From NCBI RefSeq assembly GCF_014698825.1, contig NZ_JACJTT010000049.1:1-38913 (forward strand): a DNA stretch of 38,913 nt, written 5' to 3'. Made by a program: the position numbers and the translations under genes. This document shows positions 1-8,918 of the stretch, piece by piece; position 1 is the stretch's first letter, and each line of letters starts with the position of its first letter. The notes below the pieces were generated by a model. That model did no database searches. It was given only the letters and a program-made list of their open reading frames with translations, and had not been told where the DNA came from. The stretch comes from Richelia sinica FACHB-800. Lineage in GTDB: Bacteria > Cyanobacteriota > Cyanobacteriia > Cyanobacteriales > Nostocaceae.

Positions 1-39
1 CATTGCAAACACTGATTTTAGCGTATAATTTGAGTATCT

Positions 40-1167
40 TTGCACTTAGCCTTTACCCCTCTTCAAAGCAGTCATGGTAAGGGTTTCCTTGTTTTCGGAG
101 ATGTCTATTGGGCCACACATCAAGATGGTTACTTGACTTTTAGTTTCGAGGATCTACCACCTGACACCAGGCAATGGTTACAGATTCCACCCAAGAGTCA
201 AGTTTTTTGCATGGCATTACGCATCAATCCCCAAGAGCCAGTAACTGATGTAGTAGTATTGGCCGATTATGGACAAAATCGGTGGTCAGAATCAACGTTA
301 AGTGCCACAGTTACCTTTATTTTGCAGTTGGCTTGGTGGCAACATCAACAGCGAGTCATTGAAAAACTCGAAGCTAGCAAAGAAGAACTACAAAGACTCA
401 ATTGGTACAAACATCGCCGCTTGGAGGAAATCTACAGAATGGCGGCATTGTTAGTGAGCCAATTGCGGGATTTGGGTGTGCCGAGAAATGAACTCACCCA
501 GATGCGTTATAAACTCTTAATGCGGCAGCTAGAATACACCACTAACTCCATGGTGGGTGTCATTAAATATGAACAATGGCAACTGTACATGACCTCAGAA
601 ACCATGTCAGTATCTAGTTTATGGAAGCGATCGCTAGAACGTGTTGATAACCTAGTCCAGCAGCGTCAACTGTGGATTGGGGTGCATGGTTTGGGACAAA
701 GTAATGAGGATCGAGAATCACAGAAAACCTCTTCATCATCTACCAATTTTCTGATTGCTGCCAACAAATCCACCATGTCAATTAGTGGTGATATTCTGAA
801 AATTGAACTAGTGATTTATGAACTTCTAATTGCAGCTTGTGAACGCTCTCCCATTGGTGACAAAATTGATATTTGGTGTCGTCCATTAGATGAAAGCAAT
901 CTGGAAATATTGATGACAGATAATGGTTCCATGGAGCCAGAGTTACTAGCTATCTTGAATCAAGAAGCTAGTAAATATAGCCTTTCTCTAAATAATCTCC
1001 AGCATAAACAAATAACACATCTACTGATTTGTCAACATATCATTCACCAATTGGGAGGACAATTACAAATATACAAACTAGATGATAATCGTCTTGTCAG
1101 TCGTTTAGTCTTACCTTTAAGTTTGCAAACCCAAAGTGGAGAATTAAACAGTTCACTGTCTATTTAA
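40..1167 (+). CDS. Kinase-like ATPase (GAF-like remnant, coiled coil, HATPase), start uncertain
   Basis: Probable signalling protein of the histidine-kinase type. Residues about 1-100 look like the C-terminal part of a GAF-like sensory domain, 105-130 are a charged helix, 130-200 occupy the place of a dimerisation helix pair, and 255-365 resemble a HATPase_c domain (ELLIAACE as N box, DNGSMEP as G1-like box). The helix that should carry the phospho-His reads LVSQLRDL, with no SHELR-like motif, so autophosphorylation is doubtful. The only usable start is TTG at 40; three stops in this frame (13-15, 19-21, 31-33) lie just upstream and homologues I would expect are longer. The gene may be 5'-truncated or frameshifted near the window edge, or it may really start at TTG. 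No partner gene is visible. Function is inferred from fold only. Confidence 0.6.
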   Translation: MHLAFTPLQSSHGKGFLVFGDVYWATHQDGYLTFSFEDLPPDTRQWLQIPPKSQVFCMALRINPQEPVTDVVVLADYGQNRWSESTLSATVTFILQLAWWQHQQRVIEKLEASKEELQRLNWYKHRRLEEIYRMAALLVSQLRDLGVPRNELTQMRYKLLMRQLEYTTNSMVGVIKYEQWQLYMTSETMSVSSLWKRSLERVDNLVQQRQLWIGVHGLGQSNEDRESQKTSSSSTNFLIAANKSTMSISGDILKIELVIYELLIAACERSPIGDKIDIWCRPLDESNLEILMTDNGSMEPELLAILNQEASKYSLSLNNLQHKQITHLLICQHIIHQLGGQLQIYKLDDNRLVSRLVLPLSLQTQSGELNSSLSI

Positions 1168-1201
1168 CCCATAGTTTCACAACTCCAATAGGACTAAATA
1201 T

Positions 1202-1363
1202 ATGGGACGTTATCGTTCTAAATCTGACCTGCCTGAAAAAATTTGTCCGGTGTGTCAACGTCCCTTTGCATGGCGGAAGAAATGGGAAGACTGCTGGGAT
1301 GAGGTGAAATATTGTTCAGAACGTTGTCGCCGTCGTCGTTCCCAGGCTAAGGGAGATGAATAA
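1202..1363 (+). CDS. DUF2256 family zinc-ribbon-like miniprotein (53 aa)
   Basis: ATG at 1202 is preceded by AGGA eight bases upstream. The 53-residue product has a CPVC pair (C15, C18), a further C31, and a CSERC pair (C38, C42), followed by an Arg cluster. This spacing matches the small DUF2256 family, thought to bind zinc through its Cys pairs; no function is established. It starts 34 bases after the stop of the kinase-like gene and could be co-transcribed with it. The tryptophan-rich centre (KKWEDCWDEVKYC) is typical of the family. Confidence 0.85.
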   Translation: MGRYRSKSDLPEKICPVCQRPFAWRKKWEDCWDEVKYCSERCRRRRSQAKGDE

Positions 1364-1436
1364 AGATAAAACAGGTGACAGTTGACAGGAAACAGGGCAA
1401 GATAACTGATTGTTAAGCTACACACACATAAAATAA

Positions 1437-2390
1437 ATGGCATTACAAGTACAACCTAAACTAATTATTCATGGAGGCGCTGGTAGTTCTCTCCACAGTA
1501 AAGGCGGTATTCAAGCAGTACGCCAATCTTTATATACAGTTGTAGAGGAAGTCTATTCTCTGTTATTAACAGGTGCTAATGCCTCCACGGCCGTTGTTAA
1601 AGGTTGCCAAATGTTGGAAGATGACCCGCGATTCAATGCTGGCACTGGTTCGGTGCTGCAATCAGATGGTCAAATCCGCATGAGTGCTTCTTTAATGGAT
1701 GGTAATATTGGCCGATTTAGTGGAGTTATTAACGTTTCGCGGGTGAAAAATCCCATAGAATTGGCACAATTTTTACAAGCTTCACCAGATCGAGTGTTAT
1801 CTGATTATGGTGCAGCAGAGTTGGCTAGAGAGTTGCAAGTGCCTAGCTACAATGCTTTAACAGAATTGCGGTTACAGGAATGGATACAAGAAAGACAAGA
1901 TAATTTTAAAAGCACTATGGCCGGAGTGGTAGCAGAACCAGAACTAGTAGAAACTAGTAATGCTGGTCGGGGAACTATCGGTGTAGTGGCTTTAGATGGT
2001 TACGGCAAATTAGCTGTTGCTACATCTACAGGTGGGAAAGGTTTTGAACGCATTGGTAGGGTGAGTGATTCGGCTACACCAGCCGGTAATTATGCCACCA
2101 AACAGGCAGGGGTTAGTTGTACTGGTATTGGTGAAGATATTTTGGATGAATGTTTAGCAGCCAAGATAGTGGTGCGGGTAACCGATGGGATGTCTTTAGC
2201 GGAGGCTATGCAGCGTTCCTTTGCCGAAGCAAACCAGAATCAACGGGATTTAGGAGCGATCGCCCTTGATGCCACTGGAGCGATATCATGGGGTAAAACC
2301 AGCCAAGTCTTACTCGCTGCCTACCATAACGGCACCACCATGGGCGACACTTTGGAATGGAATGATGGTGAATTAATCGGTTATTGTTAA
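1437..2390 (+). CDS. iaaA: Isoaspartyl peptidase / L-asparaginase (plant-type, Ntn hydrolase)
   Basis: Type III (plant-type) asparaginase that hydrolyses isoaspartyl dipeptides and asparagine. Family members cleave themselves into alpha and beta chains; the new N-terminal Thr is the nucleophile. The motif GRGTIGVVALD places that Thr at residue 180. Upstream lie the glycine loop HGGAGSS (12-18) and DDPRFNAGTGSVL (62-74); downstream are STGGKGFERIGRVSDS and the substrate loop TGIGEDIL. Length 317 aa is normal. ATG at 1437 has no clear Shine-Dalgarno. In heterocystous cyanobacteria this family degrades isoaspartyl products of cyanophycin; that role is inferred here, as no cyanophycinase gene is in the window. 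The symbol follows E. coli EcAIII and is by family only. Confidence 0.93.
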   Translation: MALQVQPKLIIHGGAGSSLHSKGGIQAVRQSLYTVVEEVYSLLLTGANASTAVVKGCQMLEDDPRFNAGTGSVLQSDGQIRMSASLMDGNIGRFSGVINVSRVKNPIELAQFLQASPDRVLSDYGAAELARELQVPSYNALTELRLQEWIQERQDNFKSTMAGVVAEPELVETSNAGRGTIGVVALDGYGKLAVATSTGGKGFERIGRVSDSATPAGNYATKQAGVSCTGIGEDILDECLAAKIVVRVTDGMSLAEAMQRSFAEANQNQRDLGAIALDATGAISWGKTSQVLLAAYHNGTTMGDTLEWNDGELIGYC

Positions 2391-2400
2391 GTTTGAGGGT

Positions 2401-2426
2401 GGGTGAGAAATGAGTATCACTCACCC
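2401..2426 (+). terminator. Hairpin after asparaginase gene, possible terminator
   Basis: A GGGTGAG arm (2401-2407) pairs with CTCACCC (2420-2426) over a 12-nt loop, 11 bases past the asparaginase stop. No T tract follows, so it may be an RNA 3'-end stabiliser instead of an intrinsic terminator. Confidence 0.4.
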
Positions 2427-2541
2427 TGCTGCCAATAACTGGAAATACAAGCAGAAATCACACCTGGAAATTTTTTGAATTTTTAATTGGTATCACATTT
2501 CTATCGGCTTAATTGTGATTGAAATCTAGGAATTTAAGCAA

Positions 2542-2991
2542 ATGCCTTTTGTTTATCATCGCATTGTTCGTTTTCCTGATACAGATGCAGCCGGAGTTGT
2601 TTATTTTGCCAATGTTTTGAGTATTTGTCATGAAGCCTATGAAGCATCTTTAGGCGATATGGGCATAAATCTCAAAGAATTTTTTACCCACCCTGCTGTG
2701 GCATTTCCTATTGTTCATGCCAATGTCGATTTTCTCAGACCTATCTATTGTGGTGATCATTTAGCTGTGAGTTTAGCACCACAAAAAATCGGTTTAGAAA
2801 AGTTTGAAATTACCTATGAAATGAGGGTAAATGAAGTATTGGCAGCTAAAGCTATGACTCGCCATGTTTGTATTGATGCCAGTAGTAGAACTAAACAAGA
2901 CTTACCAGAAGCAATAATTCATTGGTTAGACACTAAACGGAGAGATACAGAAGAAGCAGAACGGAGAAAATCAAGAGAAGAAATTGCCTAA
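2542..2991 (+). CDS. menI: 1,4-dihydroxy-2-naphthoyl-CoA thioesterase (hot-dog fold)
   Basis: Hydrolyses DHNA-CoA to free 1,4-dihydroxy-2-naphthoate, the substrate of MenA, in phylloquinone synthesis. The 149-aa protein is a single 4-hydroxybenzoyl-CoA-thioesterase-type hot-dog domain. The N-terminal signature [14 protein letters not shown] gives the expected catalytic Asp at D15 (Asp, two residues, Gly-Val-Val-Tyr). The last 20 residues are a charged tail. An AGGA lies about 12 bases before ATG. The call over other hot-dog thioesterases rests on the motif, on resemblance to the cyanobacterial enzyme described as Slr0204-type, and on convergence with menE-menC-menA. It is transcribed toward menE and they end 15 bp apart. 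Confidence 0.88.
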   Translation: MPFVYHRIVRFPDTDAAGVVYFANVLSICHEAYEASLGDMGINLKEFFTHPAVAFPIVHANVDFLRPIYCGDHLAVSLAPQKIGLEKFEITYEMRVNEVLAAKAMTRHVCIDASSRTKQDLPEAIIHWLDTKRRDTEEAERRKSREEIA

Positions 2992-3016
2992 TTTAGGCAA
3001 TATATTTTAATTTTCA
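2983..3016. terminator. Bidirectional terminator between menI and menE
   Basis: ATTGCCTA and TAGGCAAT (2983-3001) form a perfect 8-bp stem with a 3-nt loop that overlaps the menI stop codon. It is followed on the plus strand by a T-rich run (ATATTTTAATTTT), and on the minus strand the reading would be from the 3' end of menE. Placement between convergent genes fits a shared terminator. Confidence 0.5.
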
Positions 3017-4383
3017 CTATTAGCAAGAAATTCTTGAGCAATTTGCTGGAGTTTTTGACGGTTAACTTTACCTTGAATATTTCTAGGTAAATTGGTAATA
3101 GGAATCCAATATTTAGGAACTTTAAATTTACTCAATTGATGTTGCAGATTTAGTTTAATCGCTTGGGGAGATATATCTGCATGATTGGGGATATATAGGG
3201 CTGTAACAGCTTGTCCCCATTCTTTATTAGGAATGCCAATCACGCACACATCTACAACTAAATTGGTTTTACGAATCGCTGCTTCAATTTCCATGGGATA
3301 AATATTTTCACCACCAGAAATAATTTTGTCGCTATTCCTACCTACGATGTGTAAATAGCCTGCGTGATCTAAAAAACCCAAATCATCCACAGCAAAACTG
3401 TCTTGATTTTCCCAACAATTAGGATAATAACCCAGCGTCAGTGAACTTGCTTGAATATGAATATTTCCTATTTGATTAGCCTTAGCAATATCACCATTTG
3501 GGTGACGAATTGTGATTTTAGCATGGGGTAAAACTTGACCACTATTAAATTGACCTGTGAGGAAATCATCAGGTTTGAGAGTCGCTATTTGCGAAGCTGT
3601 TTCCGTCATTCCATAGGTAGGTGCTAAACGAATTTGATGGAATCTAGCTTTTTCTAAAAGTTCTTCCCAAGCAGGTGCACCTCCTAGCATCACCATCTGA
3701 AATTGAGATAACCATTGAGTTAATTGGGGATTTCCAAAAAGACGTTGTAATTGTGTGGGCACTAAGGAAATATAGAAATTTTGGTAATTAATCTGAGGTA
3801 TGTGACCAGCTTCTATTTCTTTAAATGGCGCTATCACAAGTTGTCCACCAGTGGTAAAAGAGCGCATAAACTGCATTAAACCACTGACATGATAAAGGGG
3901 TAGTACACAAAAAGAATTAACAGTTTGAATTTGAAAATATTCTGTAAATCCTTGTACGGAAGCAGTTAAAGTATCCCAGGTGTGAATAGCAAATTTAATA
4001 TTACCTGAGGAACCACCTGTAGGAATCATAATTGAATTGGGAATTGGTGGATTAAAGGGAGTATTTTCTGATTTAATTTGCTCTATTTCAACTCCCAAAG
4101 CTATATTTGGTTGGAGTAAATTTGCCACCTGTGACCATTCTTGTATGCCCCAATCAGGATTACAAATAAAAACTGAAGATTTAGCAGCGCAAGCAGCAAT
4201 AAAAGCAGCTAAAAACCGCACTGGATCTCTTTCAGCGATAATTATTTTAAGAGGTAAATCTTGATTATATTTTTTAAATTCTAAATATAATTTTTCTGTT
4301 AATTGAATTAGTTCTGCACTGTTTTTACAAATCAACCAGTCAGTATTTTTAATATGATTCAGATAATCTAGCAGTTGTGCCAT
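3007..4383 (-). CDS. menE: o-Succinylbenzoate-CoA ligase
   Basis: Activates o-succinylbenzoate to OSB-CoA through an acyl-AMP (ANL superfamily). The P-loop-like signature IMIPTGGSSGNIKFA lies near residue 120, the adenine motif YGMTETASQI near 257, the ribose motif with LGFLD, then GRNSDKIISGGENIYP near 347 at the domain hinge, and the C-terminal catalytic Lys in NIQGKVNRQKL near 438. Length 458 aa is usual for MenE. The start overlaps the 3' end of menC by 16 bp, so it is translated as the last gene of a menA-menC-menE operon. N-terminal sequence before the P loop is divergent, as is common in cyanobacterial MenE. Confidence 0.92.
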   Translation of the reverse strand: MAQLLDYLNHIKNTDWLICKNSAELIQLTEKLYLEFKKYNQDLPLKIIIAERDPVRFLAAFIAACAAKSSVFICNPDWGIQEWSQVANLLQPNIALGVEIEQIKSENTPFNPPIPNSIMIPTGGSSGNIKFAIHTWDTLTASVQGFTEYFQIQTVNSFCVLPLYHVSGLMQFMRSFTTGGQLVIAPFKEIEAGHIPQINYQNFYISLVPTQLQRLFGNPQLTQWLSQFQMVMLGGAPAWEELLEKARFHQIRLAPTYGMTETASQIATLKPDDFLTGQFNSGQVLPHAKITIRHPNGDIAKANQIGNIHIQASSLTLGYYPNCWENQDSFAVDDLGFLDHAGYLHIVGRNSDKIISGGENIYPMEIEAAIRKTNLVVDVCVIGIPNKEWGQAVTALYIPNHADISPQAIKLNLQHQLSKFKVPKYWIPITNLPRNIQGKVNRQKLQQIAQEFLANSEN

Positions 4384-5321
4384 AAGGTTTGCGGCCAGTT
4401 TTCTCCTGAACTAGTAAAAAATAAGTTAATTCCAAAACCAACAGCGCGATGATTTGCTGATAATTCTGTTGCTAATTGCAGTGATGAAACTCTACCAATT
4501 TCAGTTTCAAATACAGAGGAAAACACCGTATCAATTTGATATTTTTGGCAAATTTTTCTCAATTGAGATGGTGAACCAACTATTCCTGGTTTAATGACAA
4601 AAATACCTCGCCAACCTTGTTGATAACAAGTTTCGATTTGCCGTAAATTAGCTACAGATTCATCTAAAGCGATTGGGCAAGAATATAATTGACTCAATTT
4701 CTGCATTTCTGCAAATTTATCTACCGATAATGGTTGTTCAATAAATTCAATTTGTTGGATATTTTCGCATCTTTCTAACCAGCATTGAGACTCTGAATAA
4801 CTCAATCCACCATTAGCATCTAAACGCAGTTTGGCTGTATTTGGTAACTCTTGTATGAGAGATGTAAAAACTTTCCATTCTGTTTCTAAATCACTCACAC
4901 CAATTTTACATTTAAAGGTTCTATACCCTTGTGCCCATAAACTTTGCCATTGCTGTAAAGCTGTTTCTCCAGCCGGAAGTAACCCGCTATAGGTGAGATT
5001 TGGTTGGGTTGAGAAGTCATATTGTTGGATTAACCACTCTTGTGCTGACTCAAAACCGAATTGACAAGCTGGTAGTTCATCAGGAATAGTAAAAATTATC
5101 TCTTCGTTAATTTCTCTTGGTAATTGGTGACAAAAATCTAATGCCTGTTGTGTAGTTTCTGATCCAAACCAACTAATAGGAGAAATTTCTCCCCAGCCAA
5201 CTTTTCCCTGTTGATTAATAAGGCGGATAATAATACTATGGCGAACATCCCAAACGCCATGATTAGTAATAACTGGACGAGTAAATTTTTGGCTAATGGG
5301 ATGAAAAGAAAACTCATACAT
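4368..5321 (-). CDS. menC: o-Succinylbenzoate synthase (enolase superfamily)
   Basis: Dehydrates SHCHC to o-succinylbenzoate. Catalytic residues of the muconate-lactonising subgroup are all present: K137-x-K139 in FKCKIG, metal ligands D168 (LRLDANGG), E195 (EFIEQPL) and D220 (ALDESV), and K244 (FVIKPG). I chose ATG at 5321 because homologues begin MYxF and it gives an 8-nt overlap with the menA stop (ATGTATGA). An in-frame TTG at 5327 has a better-spaced AGGA (7 nt), so a two-residue longer form is possible. The gene is the middle cistron of menA-menC-menE, overlapping menE by 16 bp. Confidence 0.93.
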   Translation of the reverse strand: MYEFSFHPISQKFTRPVITNHGVWDVRHSIIIRLINQQGKVGWGEISPISWFGSETTQQALDFCHQLPREINEEIIFTIPDELPACQFGFESAQEWLIQQYDFSTQPNLTYSGLLPAGETALQQWQSLWAQGYRTFKCKIGVSDLETEWKVFTSLIQELPNTAKLRLDANGGLSYSESQCWLERCENIQQIEFIEQPLSVDKFAEMQKLSQLYSCPIALDESVANLRQIETCYQQGWRGIFVIKPGIVGSPSQLRKICQKYQIDTVFSSVFETEIGRVSSLQLATELSANHRAVGFGINLFFTSSGENWPQTLWHNC

Positions 5322-6219
5322 TGCCAATAAAAAATCCTACACCCAGGAATAAGCAACTCCAGAAATGTACAGCAACGGCGATAAATTTACAGTTACTTAC
5401 TTTATCTGGTTGGTTATGGTTGGTGAGGACATGACGACATAATTTGATGGCAGAGGGTAAACTTAACCAACTAAGTAGAGTCCACATGGGAAAGTTACCC
5501 AAAATTACAAACAGTAAAGTCAGGGGATAAATACTAGCTGTAAACCAAACTAATAGTTTTGCGCCTTTATCTGTGCCTAAACGGACTATAGGCGATCGCT
5601 TGCCGGCGGCAATATCATCCTCAACTTGGTGGAAATGGGAACAAAATAAAATTAAACTGGTAGCAATGCCGAGGATTACACCTGCTGCTAAATTGGTCAT
5701 AGACCAAGATTGAGTTTGGCTATAGTAGACTGCACCCATTCCCAAAGGCCCAAAGGCAAAAAAGCACAGAAATTCGCCCAAACCCTGGTATCCTAAACGA
5801 AAGGGAGGCCCTTGGTACATATAACCCAGCCCACAGCATAAGAGAATAATACCAATTACGGTGGGGTCTTGTTGCCAGAGAGCGATCGCTACTATCCCCA
5901 GCAACCCTAAACCCAAGCAGAAGTTCCCTAACCAAAACATCAATTGCTTATTACCAGTTAAATTCACCAAGGAATGATGTTTGTTTTTATCAATTCCTGT
6001 TTCTGAATCAAACACATCATTACTAATATTTTCCCAAGCCAATATAAAAATTGCTGCTGCCATGAAAACGCAAAATATTGGCACATTCAAAACTTTTGTC
6101 TCTGCAAACGCTACCGCCGAACCTACCCAAATTGGCATAATTGCCACACTGTACATTGGTGGTTTAATTGCCGCTAGCCACAACTTTTTATGATTAGGAT
6201 TAACTAATGGTGTATCCAT
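5314..6219 (-). CDS. menA: 1,4-dihydroxy-2-naphthoate phytyltransferase (UbiA family)
   Basis: Integral-membrane prenyltransferase that joins a phytyl chain to DHNA to make demethylphylloquinone. It has about eight or nine hydrophobic segments. The first Asp-rich motif of UbiA enzymes is NDVFDSETGIDKNKHH (residues 67-82), which binds the diphosphate through Mg2+; a second Asp-containing loop is HFHQVEDDIAAGKRSP. Length 301 aa is normal. It is the first gene of the menACE operon and is divergent from menF, with 344 bp between the two starts. The phytyl specificity is inferred from the cyanobacterial context, not from residues I can read. Confidence 0.92.
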   Translation of the reverse strand: MDTPLVNPNHKKLWLAAIKPPMYSVAIMPIWVGSAVAFAETKVLNVPIFCVFMAAAIFILAWENISNDVFDSETGIDKNKHHSLVNLTGNKQLMFWLGNFCLGLGLLGIVAIALWQQDPTVIGIILLCCGLGYMYQGPPFRLGYQGLGEFLCFFAFGPLGMGAVYYSQTQSWSMTNLAAGVILGIATSLILFCSHFHQVEDDIAAGKRSPIVRLGTDKGAKLLVWFTASIYPLTLLFVILGNFPMWTLLSWLSLPSAIKLCRHVLTNHNQPDKVSNCKFIAVAVHFWSCLFLGVGFFIGNV

Positions 6220-6563
6220 TCACAACCTTATGATTGACCAAAAAAGTAGTTCAGGAGTTACAGGAGTTACAAAAGATTGGTTTTCTAGGGAAAAACTCTT
6301 CTGCACTGGGTTTCTATCCTACCAGTCACTTCTGGTAGATATCTGTGAAGTTTTATAAAGTAGTATTTACTATCACTTTTTTTCCCTTCAGCAACCTGCT
6401 TTAAATAAATAATGGTAAGTATAAAAATATTACTAAACCATTACTAAACCTTTTCTATTTGCTCAAATAGTATTATTTTATACTTTTATTATATATTGAG
6501 CAATTGCTAGTTTGTGTTTATCTAAATGTTACTATTATTTTTAATTCTTTAAGCAAGAAACCC
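6220..6563. promoter_or_regulatory. Divergent menA/menF intergenic region
   Basis: A 344-bp, strongly AT-rich spacer between the divergently transcribed menA and menF. It must hold promoters for both units. The repeated pieces ACAGGAGTTACA-type (6250s) and ATTACTAAACC (two near-copies, about 6430-6450) are seen, but I cannot name a binding site. An in-frame TTG at 6504 could extend MenF by 20 residues into this spacer; the extension is hydrophobic and not like MenF, so it was left out. Confidence 0.4.
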
Positions 6564-7979
6564 ATGATTTTAGCATCAAAAGGTCTCAATAAAATTCAAA
6601 TATGTAAAGATTTACAACAATTTCTTTTAGATTGCTACCAAATCAACTGCAAAAAAAATACTACACAAATTGTTAGTCTTTCCTTAGAAATTGACTATGT
6701 TGACCCTTTAGTTGTACTAGATAAAATTGCCAAACCGCAGGAAATCAACTTTTATTGGGAAAATCCTAGTCAAAACGAAGCAATTATTGCTATAGATTCT
6801 GTCACTAAATTAGAAGTTTCTGGCAAAGATCGTTTTAATCAAGCTGAGAAATTTGTCCAAGATTGTCTACATAATCTTGTGACCTTTCACAGCCATAGTA
6901 AAAGTTTTTCTCGTCCTCATTTTTTTTGTATATTTAGTTTTTTTGATAGAAATAATCAAGCAGATTACCCATTTCCAGCCGCTACAGTTTTTCTACCTCG
7001 CTGGCAAGTAGCAGTTAAAAATAAACGCTGTACTCTGGTGATGAACACACTCATTAATTGTAGCGTCAATATCCAGAGAATTTTAAGAGACTTAAAAAGT
7101 AAATTAGAAATTATTCAGTCTTTAGAAGATTATGCTCCTAATTTTGACAACTTAACCGAAAATTTTAGTAAAAAAAAGATTGCCAATCCCGATAAATTTA
7201 AGAATTCTGTATTATCTGCCTTAGCAACTATTCAAGAACAGCAATTAGTTAAAGTTGTTTTAGCAGATACCTTAGATGTCAAATCAAATCAACCTTTTAA
7301 TTTGTCCAAATCTTTACATAATCTCCGTCGGCTACATCCTAACTGTTACGTATTTTCTATTAGTAATGGTCAAGGGCAGAACTTTATTGGTGCTAGTCCA
7401 GAAAGGTTAATTAGTATCAATCAACAAGAGTTAGTTACCGATGCTTTAGCAGGTTCTGCACCTAGAGGTAAAACATCCATCGAAGATGCAGCTAATGCCA
7501 CTAATTTAGTCAATAATACGAAAGAGAAACACGAACATAAACTAGTCATTGATTTCATTACACAGCGTCTATCTCAACTAGGTTTATTCCCCCAAGTATT
7601 AGCCCCAAGATTGCGACAGTTATCGAATATTCAGCATTTATGGACACCTATTAGGGCTGTAGTTCCAGCTAATGTCCACCCTTTAAAGATAGTAGCCCAA
7701 TTACACCCTACACCAGCAGTAGCTGGGGCAGCTAGAGACGTAGCTTGTGCTGAAATTCGTCGCTATGAAAGTTTTGAAAGAGGGTTATATGCTGCACCTT
7801 TAGGATGGGTTGATGCAGAGGGAAACTGTGAATTTATTGTGGGCATTCGTTCTGCCTTAATTGATGGCGATCGCGCTAGACTTTACGCAGGTGCTGGTAT
7901 TGTCGCCGGTTCTGACCCTGACAAGGAATTTGCTGAGGTGCAGTTGAAATTACAGGCCTTACTAAAAGCCTTGGTTTAA
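6564..7979 (+). CDS. menF: Isochorismate synthase
   Basis: Converts chorismate to isochorismate, the first committed step of phylloquinone synthesis. The C-terminal half is a full chorismate-binding domain: LVKVVLADT (base Lys), FIGASPERLI, TDALAGSAPRG, a NNTKEKHEH segment, LHPTPAVAGAARD, YESFERGLYAAPLGW and YAGAGIVAGSDPDKE with Mg2+ ligands. The first 230 residues are the variable N-terminal region. The start is ATG at 6564 (471 aa), because the upstream TTG extension is unlike the family. Anthranilate synthase and salicylate synthase are less likely given the AGSAPRG motif and the neighbouring men genes. A methyltransferase follows after 19 bp. Confidence 0.92.
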   Translation: MILASKGLNKIQICKDLQQFLLDCYQINCKKNTTQIVSLSLEIDYVDPLVVLDKIAKPQEINFYWENPSQNEAIIAIDSVTKLEVSGKDRFNQAEKFVQDCLHNLVTFHSHSKSFSRPHFFCIFSFFDRNNQADYPFPAATVFLPRWQVAVKNKRCTLVMNTLINCSVNIQRILRDLKSKLEIIQSLEDYAPNFDNLTENFSKKKIANPDKFKNSVLSALATIQEQQLVKVVLADTLDVKSNQPFNLSKSLHNLRRLHPNCYVFSISNGQGQNFIGASPERLISINQQELVTDALAGSAPRGKTSIEDAANATNLVNNTKEKHEHKLVIDFITQRLSQLGLFPQVLAPRLRQLSNIQHLWTPIRAVVPANVHPLKIVAQLHPTPAVAGAARDVACAEIRRYESFERGLYAAPLGWVDAEGNCEFIVGIRSALIDGDRARLYAGAGIVAGSDPDKEFAEVQLKLQALLKALV

Positions 7980-7998
7980 TATTTTTCTATCAGCATCT

Positions 7999-8811
7999 AT
8001 GGATACTTATAAACAGCAAGTAATAGCATTTTATAATGCTAGAACGACTTATGATCATGAAGAAGGCACCCAGCATCCACGGGAAGCCAGTTTATTACTG
8101 GAATATGTACCTGTTCAACCAGGACAACAAATTTTAGATATTGCTACTGGCACGGGTTTATTAGCCATTCCCGCAGCTTTGCAAGTTGGTTCAGCAGGTC
8201 ATGTGATTGGTGTAGATATGTCTCCAGGAATGCTACATCAAGCTAGAGAAAAAATAGCAGCAGCTAATTTACAAAATATAGAATTAATTGCAGCAGATAT
8301 AGAAGAAATAAATTTTAGTGAAGGCAGTTTTGATGTCATTTTTTGCTGTTCGGCTATTGTTTTACTGACAGATATTCCTGGCATTTTCCGCAAGTGCTAT
8401 AAATATCTCAAACCTGGAGGATTTATTGCTTTTACTTGCCCTCCTGAGACTGCTTATTTAGCATCTGTTTACACAACTATTACTGCTCAAGTTTTTGGGT
8501 TTTCATTACCACATATTCTGTCCACACTGGGCACTCCTGAAAAGTGCCGTGATTTGCTACATCAAGCAGATTTTAGAGAGATTGAAGTTACTGTTGAACC
8601 ACGAGGAAGATATCGAAAGTTAGAGAATAATCAATTATCTTGGAATTCAATTAACTTAGGCTTCAAAGGTAATTCATTATTGCCCCATCCGTCACCAGAA
8701 AAGTTGGCAGAATTACAACTTGCATATACATCAGAACTAGAAAAATTAGCAACTGATCAAGGCGTTTGGGAAGATACTACAACTTTCTTTGTTCGGGCTA
8801 GAAAATTGTAA
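7999..8811 (+). CDS. Class I SAM-dependent methyltransferase
   Basis: A 270-aa Rossmann methyltransferase. Motif I is LDIATGTGLLAIPA (about 46-59), followed by an acidic residue at the end of beta 2 (VIGVDMSPGML), motif II-like IAADIEEINF and FDVIFCC, and a post-I YLKPGGFIAF. The C-terminal 90 residues are a cap with FGFSLPHIL. It is UbiE/Coq5-like in overall form and lies 19 bp after menF, which makes a quinone substrate tempting. However it is longer than cyanobacterial MenG and its motif I is not the LDLCxGSG of that family as I recall it, so I do not call it menG. Substrate unknown. Confidence 0.8.
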   Translation: MDTYKQQVIAFYNARTTYDHEEGTQHPREASLLLEYVPVQPGQQILDIATGTGLLAIPAALQVGSAGHVIGVDMSPGMLHQAREKIAAANLQNIELIAADIEEINFSEGSFDVIFCCSAIVLLTDIPGIFRKCYKYLKPGGFIAFTCPPETAYLASVYTTITAQVFGFSLPHILSTLGTPEKCRDLLHQADFREIEVTVEPRGRYRKLENNQLSWNSINLGFKGNSLLPHPSPEKLAELQLAYTSELEKLATDQGVWEDTTTFFVRARKL

Positions 8812-8918
8812 TCAAAAATCGTAATTGTAGATTTGAAGATAACCCACAAAATCATAGCCATTGGTGCGTTAAGCATGGCTATAACGACTGGAGTGGCAAG
8901 GCTAAAATATGGCATCAT

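Noticed and set aside
1255-1443. Minus-strand 62-codon frame over 1255-1443
   Set aside because: It overlaps the DUF2256 gene, which has its own Shine-Dalgarno and conserved Cys pattern.
7999-8811. Calling the methyltransferase menG
   Set aside because: Length (270 aa) and motif I (LDIATGTG) do not fit the cyanobacterial MenG pattern I recall; proximity to menF alone is insufficient.
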